From a virus: a stretch of DNA of 64,000 nucleotides. Under the pieces are notes generated by a model. It did no database searches and was not told the DNA's origin. It saw only the letters and a program-made list of their open reading frames with translations. Numbering within the stretch: the stretch's first letter is position 1; each line of letters begins with the position of its first letter. Position numbers and translations under genes: made by a program. This document shows, in pieces, positions 16,460 through 24,663 of this stretch. The DNA lies in IMG/VR virus record IMGVR_UViG_3300030419_007903, positions 1,194 through 65,193 of that record, one strand, 5' to 3'.

Positions 16460-17196
16460 TAAAGGATTTCTAACAGTTTCATTATTTCTTTTTTAGGAAT
16501 ATCTCTCCAAGATTCCCAGTCAGCAGCGTCTTCGTTTTTATACTGGCCGCTCTTCCACAGGCCCCGCAAAATATCTTTGAAAGTAGCAAAGTCTTCTTCT
16601 CCAAGTCCAATCTTTTGCATGAGTATATTCAAAGGGGTAAACTTTTCTTTATTGTCTGCCTGAATCTTAGCTGGAGGCGTTCCGTTAGAGGTGTCAATTT
16701 CATCGGCTCCCACAATATGAACATTTAAAAAATTGCGCACACAGCGAACAAAAGCTCTATTTGCTGCGATTGTTTCTAAAAACTTTTGAGCGAAACTGCT
16801 GGTGTTATGAACTGTAGCATTAGCTAGATCTTCAAACGATGTACTTGGTGGAAGAAAATCTGATTCTTCTTTCGGATTTTCAAAATTGGGAATCCAATTT
16901 ATTTCACACTTTACTGAAACATGATCTATTTCGCATTTAATAACTTCATAATGGACTCTATTAAAGCCACGCAGCTTTGCTAATTCTTTAATGCCAGATA
17001 GCTTAATTAAAAGTTGATTATCCGCAAGCCCCTCTATTGATTGAGGCATTGGTTGGTTCCTCATTTCAAACCAACCTTTATTTGGGTAAAGGTGCTCTGC
17101 GGCTATCATAGCGCGCCAGTTTACTGTACCATCTTCGTTATATTCGTAATTTACCCCTTCGAGGAGCCCAAGTTCGTTTCGTTTGTATTGTGCCAT
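16459..17196 (-). CDS. putative Rad52-like single-strand annealing protein
   Basis: The 245-residue protein contains GFNRVHYEVIKCEIDHVSVKC, a beta-rich section, then a helix FLETIAANRAFVRCVRNFLNV, reminiscent of the AxxRAxxRA helix of phage Rad52/Sak-like annealing proteins, and a C-terminal domain with Trp-rich ending. These features and a recombination-rich genome make a DNA-annealing role plausible, but I see no decisive motif. It overlaps the upstream GT gene by 46 bases, long for this genome, so the first codons are uncertain. Confidence 0.4.
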   Translation of the reverse strand: MAQYKRNELGLLEGVNYEYNEDGTVNWRAMIAAEHLYPNKGWFEMRNQPMPQSIEGLADNQLLIKLSGIKELAKLRGFNRVHYEVIKCEIDHVSVKCEINWIPNFENPKEESDFLPPSTSFEDLANATVHNTSSFAQKFLETIAANRAFVRCVRNFLNVHIVGADEIDTSNGTPPAKIQADNKEKFTPLNILMQKIGLGEEDFATFKDILRGLWKSGQYKNEDAADWESWRDIPKKEIMKLLEIL

Positions 17197-18395
17197 TCTA
17201 TTTTTTGCCTTGCCGATCCATTAATTAATCTATAATGATCTAACTCCTTCCAGAAGTCGTCAGTATCATAAATGAATTCAGGCGCACCTGTCAACTCTTT
17301 TTTTGCTTTTTGTGCCTCGCGACATGAATATTTTTTTCCTTGGCTAAGCAATATTTTGCCTGACAAAAACATAGTATTATTAGAATCTAATATAAGAGGG
17401 CGGTCAGGAAAAATACGGTTATCGGTATCTTTCTTAAGATCTTCTTTTGACTTAAAAATACTTTTATTGACCTCAAAATCAAAAAATTTGAAACGATAAT
17501 CATTTATCTTGTCTAAGTCTTCGCAAAAAATTTGCACATTATTTCCTGTTGCTTTAGCTTGCCTCAAATAGTCCTCAGTAAAATGCTCATTAATATTAAT
17601 TGTTAGTTGAGCTATGCTCTTCTTAAAATATTTTAATAAATTTAAGTTGATAGGCTTATCCGTAAGAATGTTGATTTTACGATTTTGCAGCCAATGTATA
17701 GCCATTTGCTCATTAAATTCATAATCCATTCTGAGATTAAGTGCGCGGCCTTCCATGAAGCCTTTCTGTGGCACAAAGTCAGGAATAACCTCTACTACTC
17801 TCGTTGGGTATAAATCTCCAATATGAAAGGTCTCATGCTCTACTCTATCTTCGAGCCCTAATTTTTTAAAGATCTCATTAGCAATTTTCTCTGGCTCAAT
17901 AAAGTTAATAGTTTTAGGACTCTCTCCTACTCCGTAAGCGGGTAGATTACCGTCTCGATGGCTTTCTAGGCCTAAATGTGAACTGCTCCATAAGGGAGAA
18001 GTACATTGGGAAGGGTAAGGGGAATATAATCCAATACTAGGGACATTCAAAGCTGATGCAAAATAATTAGACATATTATCACACCCAACAATTAACTTGC
18101 TATGCTTTATCAAATAGCTTTCTTGCTTTTTAAATAAATTAAGAAAAGGTTCTGCTCCTTCTATAACGCTTTGTGCGTCTTTGGCGAAGTTGTATATTAT
18201 AATATTATGTTTATCAAGAACAGGCTCGATATAAGTCATTACATCTTCAAAAAGATTATAAATATTACTTTCATATTTGTTTCGGTCATCGATAATTATA
18301 TAATCTTGTTCCGGTAACGGAAAATAAGAAGTACTTACAAATGGGTCTCGAATTTTAACCCCGCAATTTGATGCGTATTTTTCTAATATATTCAT
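17151..18395 (-). CDS. GT9-like (heptosyltransferase) C-terminal half plus extra domain
   Basis: The 414-residue protein begins as if in the middle of a GT9 fold: SYLIKHSKLIVGCDNMSNYFASALNVPSIGLYSP is the donor-binding half of ADP-heptose glycosyltransferases (a G/D-x-x-x-HLA-like site). The acceptor half appears at the C-terminus of the preceding gene (18392-20302). Residues from about 200 on form a second, unassigned region. Its ATG overlaps that gene's TGA by four bases, so the two polypeptides are probably coupled and may act as one enzyme. Confidence 0.65.
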   Translation of the reverse strand: MNILEKYASNCGVKIRDPFVSTSYFPLPEQDYIIIDDRNKYESNIYNLFEDVMTYIEPVLDKHNIIIYNFAKDAQSVIEGAEPFLNLFKKQESYLIKHSKLIVGCDNMSNYFASALNVPSIGLYSPYPSQCTSPLWSSSHLGLESHRDGNLPAYGVGESPKTINFIEPEKIANEIFKKLGLEDRVEHETFHIGDLYPTRVVEVIPDFVPQKGFMEGRALNLRMDYEFNEQMAIHWLQNRKINILTDKPINLNLLKYFKKSIAQLTININEHFTEDYLRQAKATGNNVQIFCEDLDKINDYRFKFFDFEVNKSIFKSKEDLKKDTDNRIFPDRPLILDSNNTMFLSGKILLSQGKKYSCREAQKAKKELTGAPEFIYDTDDFWKELDHYRLINGSARQKIEWHNTNETNLGSSKG

Positions 18396-20302
18396 GCTAA
18401 TTCAAATTCTAGTTTATCTTTTCCATTGTGCGTATAATTAAGTACCCGTTTAGTCTCTAAGAAAGGGAGGAAAGCTATATCAAACAACCCTTCATTGTCA
18501 GCTCTGCCTTCAAAATAAAAACAATCATCCATCTCCTCTTGAAATTCACATAATTTATGTATATGAGGGCATTGGTCAACCAAGTCAAAATATTGAGGTC
18601 GTGTGAAAAAATAAATATCGCAATTCTTATAGAGCTGTTTAAGCCCCGCTAAAACACTAGTACTCATAAAGACATCTTCAGCATGCTCAGGCATTGCGTA
18701 GGCAATTCGCATAGCGTCTCTATCGAAATCAATTTGCTCTTTTAAAGGTTTTTTCAAAAGGTTTTGATTTTCTTTTTTTGCGGTCTGCTTGAAATAAGCC
18801 TCTACTTCTTTTCGTGTACGTCCTTTGGAATTTAACTCTCCCATCCAATATTTATGCCCTTGATCATTGGCGTCAACATCCATCTTTAATATATTTTTGT
18901 AAATATCTATTAGCCATTCTGAATTAGGAAGGCCTTCTTTACTTATATAATCTGGGTTTCTTTTTTCTACCTTGGTCAAATCTACATTATCCCAATCAAT
19001 TAAAGGCATTTCATCAAAGCTTTTTTCAAAAAAGGAACCAATGGTTTCAGTTGAATAATTGTCAATTACAAACTGTCTTGCTTGAGACCCTAAGGCTCGG
19101 CGATCTTCGCCGCTCATATTATAAACTTTTGTTAATTGGTCGCAAATGGAAGAAGAAGAGGTGGAGGCTTTAATAAATTGGGTGCCGGGTTCACGGTACT
19201 CAGCCCACTCTAAAGGAAACCCTCCGCTTTCAGGGGTGCAGCTATCTTCTCCACAGCTATAATTAGTAACTAAGGTTATTAATTCAGTTAATTTAGCTTC
19301 TTGAATAGGTATTTCTTGGCCGCCGCTCGTAAATGGGTGACAGTATACATCTAATAAATTATAAATTTCATTGAGTTGAACTTCACTTACGCCATGTTTA
19401 ATATTGGTTGTATGCGATACGTTCTTCATACCGCAATTACCACAGTCTATGCCATTGCCTTCAAAAGGTTTAATTTCATATTGATTGCATGCGGGGCAAA
19501 AATAAGTAGTTAATACTAAATCATTATCTATTTTCTTTTCTTCTAATAATCGTTTAATATCCCACCCTTCGCCCCAGTGGGTATGTAGCAGCAACTTGGC
19601 TTTAGATTCAGGATTTTTACTGATAAAAGTTTTAAAACCGTCTAATAAATTAGGAACGCTTTTACGGAGCTGATTCCTAAAAACAAACCCTATAATAAAA
19701 TTATCTTCAACCTTGTATTTTTTTCTAAGATCTTCTCGCTGGGGGTGTTTAAAAAAATGAGTGCTTTCAACAATACCCCGGACTGTTTTAACGTGATCAA
19801 ATCCCATTTTTTTCATTTCCTTTTCAGCAAAAGCGGCCCATACAAAATAATTTTTAATAGAAGGCGCTGCCTCTATAGACTCGGGCAATAAAGGAAGGCT
19901 ATCTAAAGTAGTGTGAATAATACAATTAATTTTATTCCACCAGCTTCGTTTAGTGAAACCCGAAAATGCCCAAATATCCTCAATCCCTAAATAAATATCT
20001 GGCTTCTCTTCTTTAATAATATCATCTATAAGTTCGTGCCCATAACCTGCAAGGCGCATTCGTCCTTGATCTTTTTGTATTTTTTTAAGGATTTGATGAT
20101 CAGTTGGTAAGGTTCCAATGCATTTCCATGGTAAATTCTCCAACTCCTCTGAAAACTTATTTTTAGCGTTAGCAAGTTCTACAATTTCATATTTTCCGGT
20201 TTTATAAAGGTATTTAAGCAAGTTCTTTTTATGCTTTCCAAATCCTGTGAAAGCCTTGCAAAAATTACTATGTACTAAGATCTTCTTTTTTCTTTCTGAC
20301 AT
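18392..20302 (-). CDS. GT4 glycosyltransferase with zinc-ribbon insert and GT9 N-half
   Basis: The 636-residue protein has a GT-B core: N-terminal KKILVHSNFCKAFTGFGKH, then FIIGFVFRNQLRKSVPNLLDGF and a GT4-like donor site SGGQEIPIQEAKL. Between them CPACNQYE...CGNCGMKN is a four-Cys zinc ribbon insert (about residues 285-315). After a linker, the last 100 residues (AYAMPEHAEDVFMSTSVLAGL...) look like the acceptor half of a GT9 glycosyltransferase, continued in the next gene. ATG 20302 is used; a longer form would run into the terminator region. Confidence 0.75.
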   Translation of the reverse strand: MSERKKKILVHSNFCKAFTGFGKHKKNLLKYLYKTGKYEIVELANAKNKFSEELENLPWKCIGTLPTDHQILKKIQKDQGRMRLAGYGHELIDDIIKEEKPDIYLGIEDIWAFSGFTKRSWWNKINCIIHTTLDSLPLLPESIEAAPSIKNYFVWAAFAEKEMKKMGFDHVKTVRGIVESTHFFKHPQREDLRKKYKVEDNFIIGFVFRNQLRKSVPNLLDGFKTFISKNPESKAKLLLHTHWGEGWDIKRLLEEKKIDNDLVLTTYFCPACNQYEIKPFEGNGIDCGNCGMKNVSHTTNIKHGVSEVQLNEIYNLLDVYCHPFTSGGQEIPIQEAKLTELITLVTNYSCGEDSCTPESGGFPLEWAEYREPGTQFIKASTSSSSICDQLTKVYNMSGEDRRALGSQARQFVIDNYSTETIGSFFEKSFDEMPLIDWDNVDLTKVEKRNPDYISKEGLPNSEWLIDIYKNILKMDVDANDQGHKYWMGELNSKGRTRKEVEAYFKQTAKKENQNLLKKPLKEQIDFDRDAMRIAYAMPEHAEDVFMSTSVLAGLKQLYKNCDIYFFTRPQYFDLVDQCPHIHKLCEFQEEMDDCFYFEGRADNEGLFDIAFLPFLETKRVLNYTHNGKDKLEFELA

Positions 20303-20319
20303 ATAAAAGTTGAGGATAA

Positions 20320-20356
20320 TAAAAAAACGCACCAACAATTCAAGTCGTTGGTGCGT
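20320..20356 (-). terminator. rho-independent terminator after tubulin-like gene
   Basis: On the minus strand ACGCACCAAC (20347-20356) pairs with GTTGGTGCGT (20327-20336) across a 10-base loop, followed by seven T residues. It lies 22 bases after the stop of the tubulin-like gene (20378), separating that transcript from the glycosyltransferase operon. Confidence 0.8.
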
Positions 20357-20377
20357 ATAATTTGCTATTTGATGATT

Positions 20378-21583
20378 TTAAGCAAATAATTGATCGGGAG
20401 CTTCAATTCCACCTATAATAGTATAGACAACTAATCCTTTTTTAGAAGTATGGTAGATGCCCCGATGAACGGTGGAACCCTCTCCCAACAGTCGCGTTAA
20501 CTGTTCAAATCCATGCTCTAGGCTTTCTTGAGGAGTATTTTCTAAAGTGTCTTTATCTCCAATGACAACACATGCAGCAAATTTTCCAGTATTAACATCA
20601 ATATTGGCTAAAATATTCTTCTTTAAATTGTCCCGTACCGCATGGCTGATATCCGTTTCTTCAATGGTATCGCCGGAAGGCCTTACCGGAACAGCTCCGA
20701 AAGAAATAATTCCAGATGACATTACTGTATCTAAGTCAGCCTTATCAAAAGCAGTATATTCAGAATCTTGCGCCGCAATCTTATTAAATAAATGAAATAG
20801 GGAGCAAATACTAGTATTTGCTGTATTCCAAAATTTATTCACAGAAAGTTTCGGATAAAGATGTTTGATCCTCTCATTATCTAAAATAATTAAAGGTGAT
20901 AAAGTGCCGTTAGTTGAATATTTAATTAAAGCGTCTGCTGTTTCCTTCGCGTTATTTTTAACGCGGGAACCTTCGGATTTAGTAGGTAAAGCTAGCACGG
21001 CCCCTACTTTTGCTTCATAATCAGACTGCTCTACGCCAAAAGTCTGACATAAATCGTGGCACACATCCACTACAATAGGGCCTCCGCCAGCCCCCGTACC
21101 TCCCCCAGCACCGATACATACTAGGATGCGGTCAATGCTGCTGCTAAAAGCTTTCTTAAGAAAATCTAGAATATCTTCTTTGTGTTCCTCAAATATTTTT
21201 TGAGCTACTTTTCTATCTTTTCCTGCTCCAGCACCTCCGATGAGCAATTTATTTTTTTCGGGTAATGCTATAGGTTTTAAATCTTGAGCTGCCGTATTGA
21301 TAACAGCTACTCTTCTGTAACCTAATTTCCAAAAAGTTTCCGCTAATCGGGAACCTCCTTGGCCCACTCCCACAACAGCAAATCTATAAGCACTATCAAA
21401 TTCATCTTCAATAACAACTTCTTGCGTATCTTCGGCAGAAGGAAGAGGAATGTCTGGTATATCTACCGCCAGTTCATCAACTTCCTCAATTAAATCGGCC
21501 TTGATCTCTTCTTTATTCTCAGAGGCCTCTACTTGATTGTTTTCTGGTTCTTCCATTTTATATTCAGCTAAGGTTGGCATCAT
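20378..21583 (-). CDS. tubulin/FtsZ-superfamily GTPase
   Basis: The 401-residue product has an acidic, low-complexity N-terminal tail (about residues 1-60), then a GTPase core: AVVGVGQGGSRL (about 69-80), the tubulin signature GGGTGAGG at about 150-157, and a T7-like loop AFDKADLDTVMSSG carrying Asp residues needed to hydrolyse GTP in the next subunit, although the usual Asn of the FtsZ loop is replaced. Phage tubulins (PhuZ, TubZ-like) position or segregate phage DNA; here the closest resemblance is to FtsZ/CetZ-like proteins. ATG 21583 is preferred to TTG 21592. Followed by a terminator, preceded by an ssDNA-binding-like gene. Confidence 0.85.
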   Translation of the reverse strand: MMPTLAEYKMEEPENNQVEASENKEEIKADLIEEVDELAVDIPDIPLPSAEDTQEVVIEDEFDSAYRFAVVGVGQGGSRLAETFWKLGYRRVAVINTAAQDLKPIALPEKNKLLIGGAGAGKDRKVAQKIFEEHKEDILDFLKKAFSSSIDRILVCIGAGGGTGAGGGPIVVDVCHDLCQTFGVEQSDYEAKVGAVLALPTKSEGSRVKNNAKETADALIKYSTNGTLSPLIILDNERIKHLYPKLSVNKFWNTANTSICSLFHLFNKIAAQDSEYTAFDKADLDTVMSSGIISFGAVPVRPSGDTIEETDISHAVRDNLKKNILANIDVNTGKFAACVVIGDKDTLENTPQESLEHGFEQLTRLLGEGSTVHRGIYHTSKKGLVVYTIIGGIEAPDQLFA

Positions 21584-21588
21584 TTCTA

Positions 21589-22188
21589 TCAAAAAGGAGC
21601 GTCATCCTCTTCAATATTTACACGTGTTTCAGACTTTTTTTCTTTATTTTGAGTAGCTGGAGTAGACTTTGTTCCTCCATCGGCTCTATATTCCTCTTCT
21701 TGTTGAGCTTTTACGTCAAAAACTACCTGAAAATATCTCTCAATTAATTTTTTTAAAACCTCAGTTTCTCCCGGTTCTAAAGCAATTCTATAATTCTGAT
21801 TGCCATTACGTGTCACTGCGAGTCCAAAAGCGGGAGATTTGTAAGTTTGATCGACTCCATCTTTCCCTTTGATTTTTCTTGGCTTGTCCCACGGTGCAAA
21901 ACGAATAGTAGTAGTGTTATCATTATAATTATGGTATGAATTCCATGGAATGCGAGAACTAATAGACGATAAAATTTCTCCTAGCTCAAAGTCGTTCAAC
22001 TTAAAACTTACATTTTTGTCATCCGCATCTTTATTTTTAATAAAACTGCCGGTCTTCTTTTTATCATCCCAGCTATGTTGTTGAATAGCATTGACATAAA
22101 AAACAGGCAGTTTGCCTTGCGTAGAAACACGAAAACTGAAAGCACATCCAGTATTTTTAGAATTGGGCTTATAAATAGCTACGTTCAT
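21589..22188 (-). CDS. putative single-stranded DNA-binding protein
   Basis: A 199-residue protein with a beta-rich core (NVAIYKPNS..., KNVSFKLNDFELGEILSSI, TTIRFAPWDKPRK) and a Lys/Thr-rich linker ending in EEDDAPF. An acidic tail closing with Asp-Asp-x-Pro-Phe is the hallmark of bacterial SSB proteins and recruits partners. The core is not an obvious OB fold by eye; it resembles PC4/whirly-like ssDNA binders (from memory). The replication context supports the role. First gene after the terminator at 22225. Confidence 0.6.
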   Translation of the reverse strand: MNVAIYKPNSKNTGCAFSFRVSTQGKLPVFYVNAIQQHSWDDKKKTGSFIKNKDADDKNVSFKLNDFELGEILSSISSRIPWNSYHNYNDNTTTIRFAPWDKPRKIKGKDGVDQTYKSPAFGLAVTRNGNQNYRIALEPGETEVLKKLIERYFQVVFDVKAQQEEEYRADGGTKSTPATQNKEKKSETRVNIEEDDAPF

Positions 22189-22224
22189 TATGTCGGATAA
22201 TAATGTTTTAAGGCAAAAAATCCA

Positions 22225-22255
22225 TAAAAAAATGCCCCCTTTAGAGGGGGCATTT
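22225..22255 (-). terminator. rho-independent terminator (bidirectional)
   Basis: An inverted repeat ATGCCCCC/GGGGGCAT with a short loop is followed on the minus strand by a run of seven T residues, and A/T tracts on both sides could also end plus-strand transcription. It separates the gene stopping at 22284 from the SSB-like gene starting at 22188. Confidence 0.85.
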
Positions 22256-22283
22256 TAATGAACTTAACAACTCAGCTGGAATG

Positions 22284-22604
22284 TCAAGCCTCGGGGCCAG
22301 CGTCAGTAACAGGAGTCACTTCTTCAGTACCTACAGAAGAACTAGTGGACGCAGCAGGCTCCTTGGCGTCATCGTTTTTCGGGGGATTTTCAAAAGTCTC
22401 AATATCCTTTAATATATTAGCCATAGCTGTTTCATCATCCTTAGCTTGTTCAAGGATTTCGTCTGCTCGCAACATACACGCATCTCTAATAACATTCAGG
22501 CATTCACTTAGCGCCACTCTATTGATTAAAAGATTCGCAAAGCGAGTCTTAAGCTCCTGATTGGGATCAGGCTTCTTAGCGTCCGATGTAATAGTATCTT
22601 CCAT
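22284..22604 (-). CDS. hypothetical acidic protein (106 aa)
   Basis: A 106-residue protein: helical centre (LKTRFANLLINRVALSECL...) with an Ala/Pro/Ser/Thr/Glu-rich C-terminal tail. ATG at 22604 lies 8 bases after the -10 box of a near-consensus promoter. Small acidic genes with a flexible tail occur among phage scaffolding or assembly proteins, but nothing specific is seen here. Confidence 0.65.
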   Translation of the reverse strand: MEDTITSDAKKPDPNQELKTRFANLLINRVALSECLNVIRDACMLRADEILEQAKDDETAMANILKDIETFENPPKNDDAKEPAASTSSSVGTEEVTPVTDAGPEA

Positions 22605-22612
22605 AGATGCAG

Positions 22613-22640
22613 ATAATAAAGACTTAAGTTAAAATGTCAA
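22613..22640 (-). promoter_or_regulatory. sigma70-type promoter with very short leader
   Basis: TTGACA (22635-22640), a 16-base spacer and TATTAT (22613-22618), with the ATG 8 bases after the -10 box. A start 6-8 bases after the -10 box would give a transcript with almost no leader. TTGACA begins immediately after the TAG stop of the preceding gene (22641). Confidence 0.55.
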
Positions 22641-22844
22641 CTAAAAAATTCCCAATATATCTCCTTGCCTAACATCATCCCAACTTGCAGTACCTTTGTG
22701 TTTTTTTTGTTGCTTAAATTGGCTATTGCAAACGGCTGCTCTTTGCTTGGGATCTGAAAATTCAGAGTTCATAATATCATCTCCCATGCAACGGCTCATG
22801 AATTCCTCTCTAGATTCGTCAGACTTTTTAGTGGGAAGAGGCAT
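22641..22844 (-). CDS. small phage protein with SRCM...QRAAVC motif (67 aa)
   Basis: The 67-residue protein reads MPLPTKKSDESREEFMSRCM, then MNSEFSDPKQRAAVCNSQF. This PLPxKxxDESREEFxSRCM...PDxxQRAAVC pattern is one I recognise from short phage proteins and from ends of prohead proteases and portal-linked proteins. Its function is not known. Conserved Cys residues could bind metal. It supports the phage origin of the window and a nearby structural region. Confidence 0.65.
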   Translation of the reverse strand: MPLPTKKSDESREEFMSRCMGDDIMNSEFSDPKQRAAVCNSQFKQQKKHKGTASWDDVRQGDILGIF

Positions 22845-22846
22845 GA

Positions 22847-24310
22847 TTAGCTGCTAGCTCCTTCCGCTGTAGAACTGTCGTCCCCCGAACTATACTGCCA
22901 ATATTTCATAGGAGAAAATTTAGCTAAATATGCAGATGCAAGTTGCTTGGCCGTAATAGGCTTTAAGAAAAAATTTATAGGAACACCACAGTCACCAGCG
23001 ATTGCTTTTTGAACATAGTCATCAAAAGCTATCATAAGGCTATTTGTGTCGATTATTTTATTATTAGCATTATCAATTTTACCAAGATCAGAAACTACGC
23101 CAGAAACATAACTATTATTAAGCTCCATGAAGCTTTGCCCTGTTCGCGCTTTAGATGCTTTAGAGGCAGTATTGTTTACGCCATCGTCAGTTGCTCCTTG
23201 TATTGCAGCTAGTTGCTTCATTACATCGGTGGCATGAGGTTGAAGAGTGGAAACTGTAGTTCTGATTTCTCCGGATTTAATAGTGGGAATAATGCCCATT
23301 GTGATTACAGACGCATGAGCTTGCACGTTAGAAGAAGATAAAAGCTCTTTAATCGAATTAGCAAATGAACCATCAACTCCAAATTTACCTTCCGAAGATG
23401 CAAGCCAACAATTTTCTTCAAAAGATGCTTCTAAATCAAAAGAAGATGAAGAGCTTGATTGATGGGACTGAGATTTTTCTGTTCTGACTAAATGCACCAT
23501 TCCTACAAAAGAAGAGCCATGCGTCTGGCCTGAGAGTAAGAACATCTTAGCTTTTTCATCAGCTAAAGCTTTCGTAAGGCCTTCGTCAGTTGTGTCAATT
23601 TCTGATCCTTTATTATAAACATTCCATGCCCGAATAGCTTTCTCTGGATCTATAATAAACGGAGCAAACATATCTGCCGCCTTATGAGTGCAATTTGCAG
23701 TAATTACTAAAGTGCCCTGAAGTTCATGTGCTGATGATTGCGCTAATGCCGCGCTTTTAGCTGAAGCTCCTGCTTTAGATCCATACGTAGGCCCAAAGAC
23801 AGATGATACTTGACCTGAGACATATGTCGCAATCGCATTGGAATGAGATTCTGTTCCATCGTTCTCTGATTCGTATCTAAAATATTGAGCATCCATCACC
23901 ATAGAATCAGAGGATAAGTCCATCTTCTTAATGGCGGACTTGTTCCAATCAATGGGAGATTCAACTTCTTCGGAAATTATACTACTTGCAGCTTCTTTAG
24001 CTTTTTGAATGTTGACTTGAGATGAAGCGGTGATAGCAGCATATTCTACGGCAGCTTTAGCCATCTCTGATTTAGTCTTATCAACTTGCGCAGTTAATTT
24101 AGCCATATCTTTCGCGTCCACCTGCATTTGAATCATTTCCTGTACCGTCATGTCAAGGCTTCGTTTGGAAAGAATCAACGAATTCAACTTCTCTTGTGCG
24201 ATATTAACGGGTTTTTGAGCTGCGTCTACGGCCTCAAGGGCTTGTATTTTCTTAGGATCGACAATATTCCCTAATACTAATGAGGGGTCGAAAGGTATTT
24301 GTGTTGGCAT
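22847..24310 (-). CDS. unknown 487-aa protein, possibly virion or lysis related
   Basis: ATG 24310 (MPTQIPFDPSLVLGNIVDPKK) is chosen because an in-frame extension upstream would cross a terminator hairpin. Residues about 30-120 are helical and Gln/Lys/Ala-rich; the middle (about 150-380) is beta-like and Ser-rich, with a Ser tract near residue 300; the C-terminus ends in a Ser/Glu-rich tail. I do not recognise a family. The promoter-like GTGTAA-TATAT element lies 8 bases before the ATG. Neighbours (holin-like, SRCM protein) suggest a late gene. Confidence 0.7.
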   Translation of the reverse strand: MPTQIPFDPSLVLGNIVDPKKIQALEAVDAAQKPVNIAQEKLNSLILSKRSLDMTVQEMIQMQVDAKDMAKLTAQVDKTKSEMAKAAVEYAAITASSQVNIQKAKEAASSIISEEVESPIDWNKSAIKKMDLSSDSMVMDAQYFRYESENDGTESHSNAIATYVSGQVSSVFGPTYGSKAGASAKSAALAQSSAHELQGTLVITANCTHKAADMFAPFIIDPEKAIRAWNVYNKGSEIDTTDEGLTKALADEKAKMFLLSGQTHGSSFVGMVHLVRTEKSQSHQSSSSSSFDLEASFEENCWLASSEGKFGVDGSFANSIKELLSSSNVQAHASVITMGIIPTIKSGEIRTTVSTLQPHATDVMKQLAAIQGATDDGVNNTASKASKARTGQSFMELNNSYVSGVVSDLGKIDNANNKIIDTNSLMIAFDDYVQKAIAGDCGVPINFFLKPITAKQLASAYLAKFSPMKYWQYSSGDDSSTAEGASS

Positions 24311-24318
24311 AATATTAC

Positions 24319-24330
24319 TATATATTACAC
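24319..24330 (-). promoter_or_regulatory. GTGTAA-TATAT promoter-like element
   Basis: Minus-strand sequence GTGTAATATATA ends 8 bases before the ATG of the 487-residue gene. Similar elements occur at the same distance before 25047, 38255, 41550 and 48466. Its role as a promoter is an inference from recurrence and position. Confidence 0.4.
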
Positions 24331-24350
24331 ATAATACATTTAATTCCAAA

Positions 24351-24376
24351 AAAAAATGCACCAAATGGTGCATTTT
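24351..24376 (-). terminator. rho-independent terminator
   Basis: AAATGCACC/GGTGCATTT with an AAAT loop, followed on the minus strand by a T tract. It lies 23 bases after the stop of the 83-residue gene (24399) and just upstream of the element driving the 487-residue gene. Confidence 0.82.
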
Positions 24377-24398
24377 CATAAGATTTTAACCTGCTAGA

Positions 24399-24650
24399 TT
24401 AAGCTTCGTAATAAAAAATAGTCCCTATTTGAGCGTTGGTTACGGCTCCGGTGACTAAAAGAGGATTATTATTAAAATTAGCGCCTCCACTGGCTACTAC
24501 AACATCTACGCTGTTAGCTGTAAAATTAGCGGTAGCTGCGGTAATATAAATATTTTTATCCTCTCTAACGCCGAATCCGTCAGTGGTCTGCGTTGGATCG
24601 GCTATAGTTATAGCGTTGTTAATTTTACATGGGCGATTGTCGTGTGCCAT
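24399..24650 (-). CDS. hypothetical beta-rich protein (83 aa)
   Basis: An 83-residue Ala/Asn/Thr-rich protein (MAHDNRPCKINNAITIADPT...) with repeated short beta strands and few charges, the composition of a small virion or fibre-like protein. No family recognised. It ends before a terminator. Confidence 0.6.
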   Translation of the reverse strand: MAHDNRPCKINNAITIADPTQTTDGFGVREDKNIYITAATANFTANSVDVVVASGGANFNNNPLLVTGAVTNAQIGTIFYYEA

Positions 24651-24663
24651 AATAATATAAAAT

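Noticed and set aside
16459-18395. Interpreting the 46-base overlap at 17151-17196 as a frameshift in one gene
   Set aside because: The two products have unrelated compositions (annealing-like versus GT9-like), so two overlapping genes are more likely than a broken one.
20303-20338. Longer start of the GT4 gene (20338)
   Set aside because: The extra residues cover the terminator hairpin after the tubulin-like gene; ATG 20302 is favoured.
20378-21583. Host chromosomal FtsZ
   Set aside because: The surrounding genes are viral in style, the T7 loop is altered, and no division or cell-wall genes (ftsA, murG) are near.
24311-24379. N-terminal extension of the 487-residue protein
   Set aside because: The added residues would be read through a terminator hairpin and a promoter-like element; the downstream ATG at 24310 fits the gene better.
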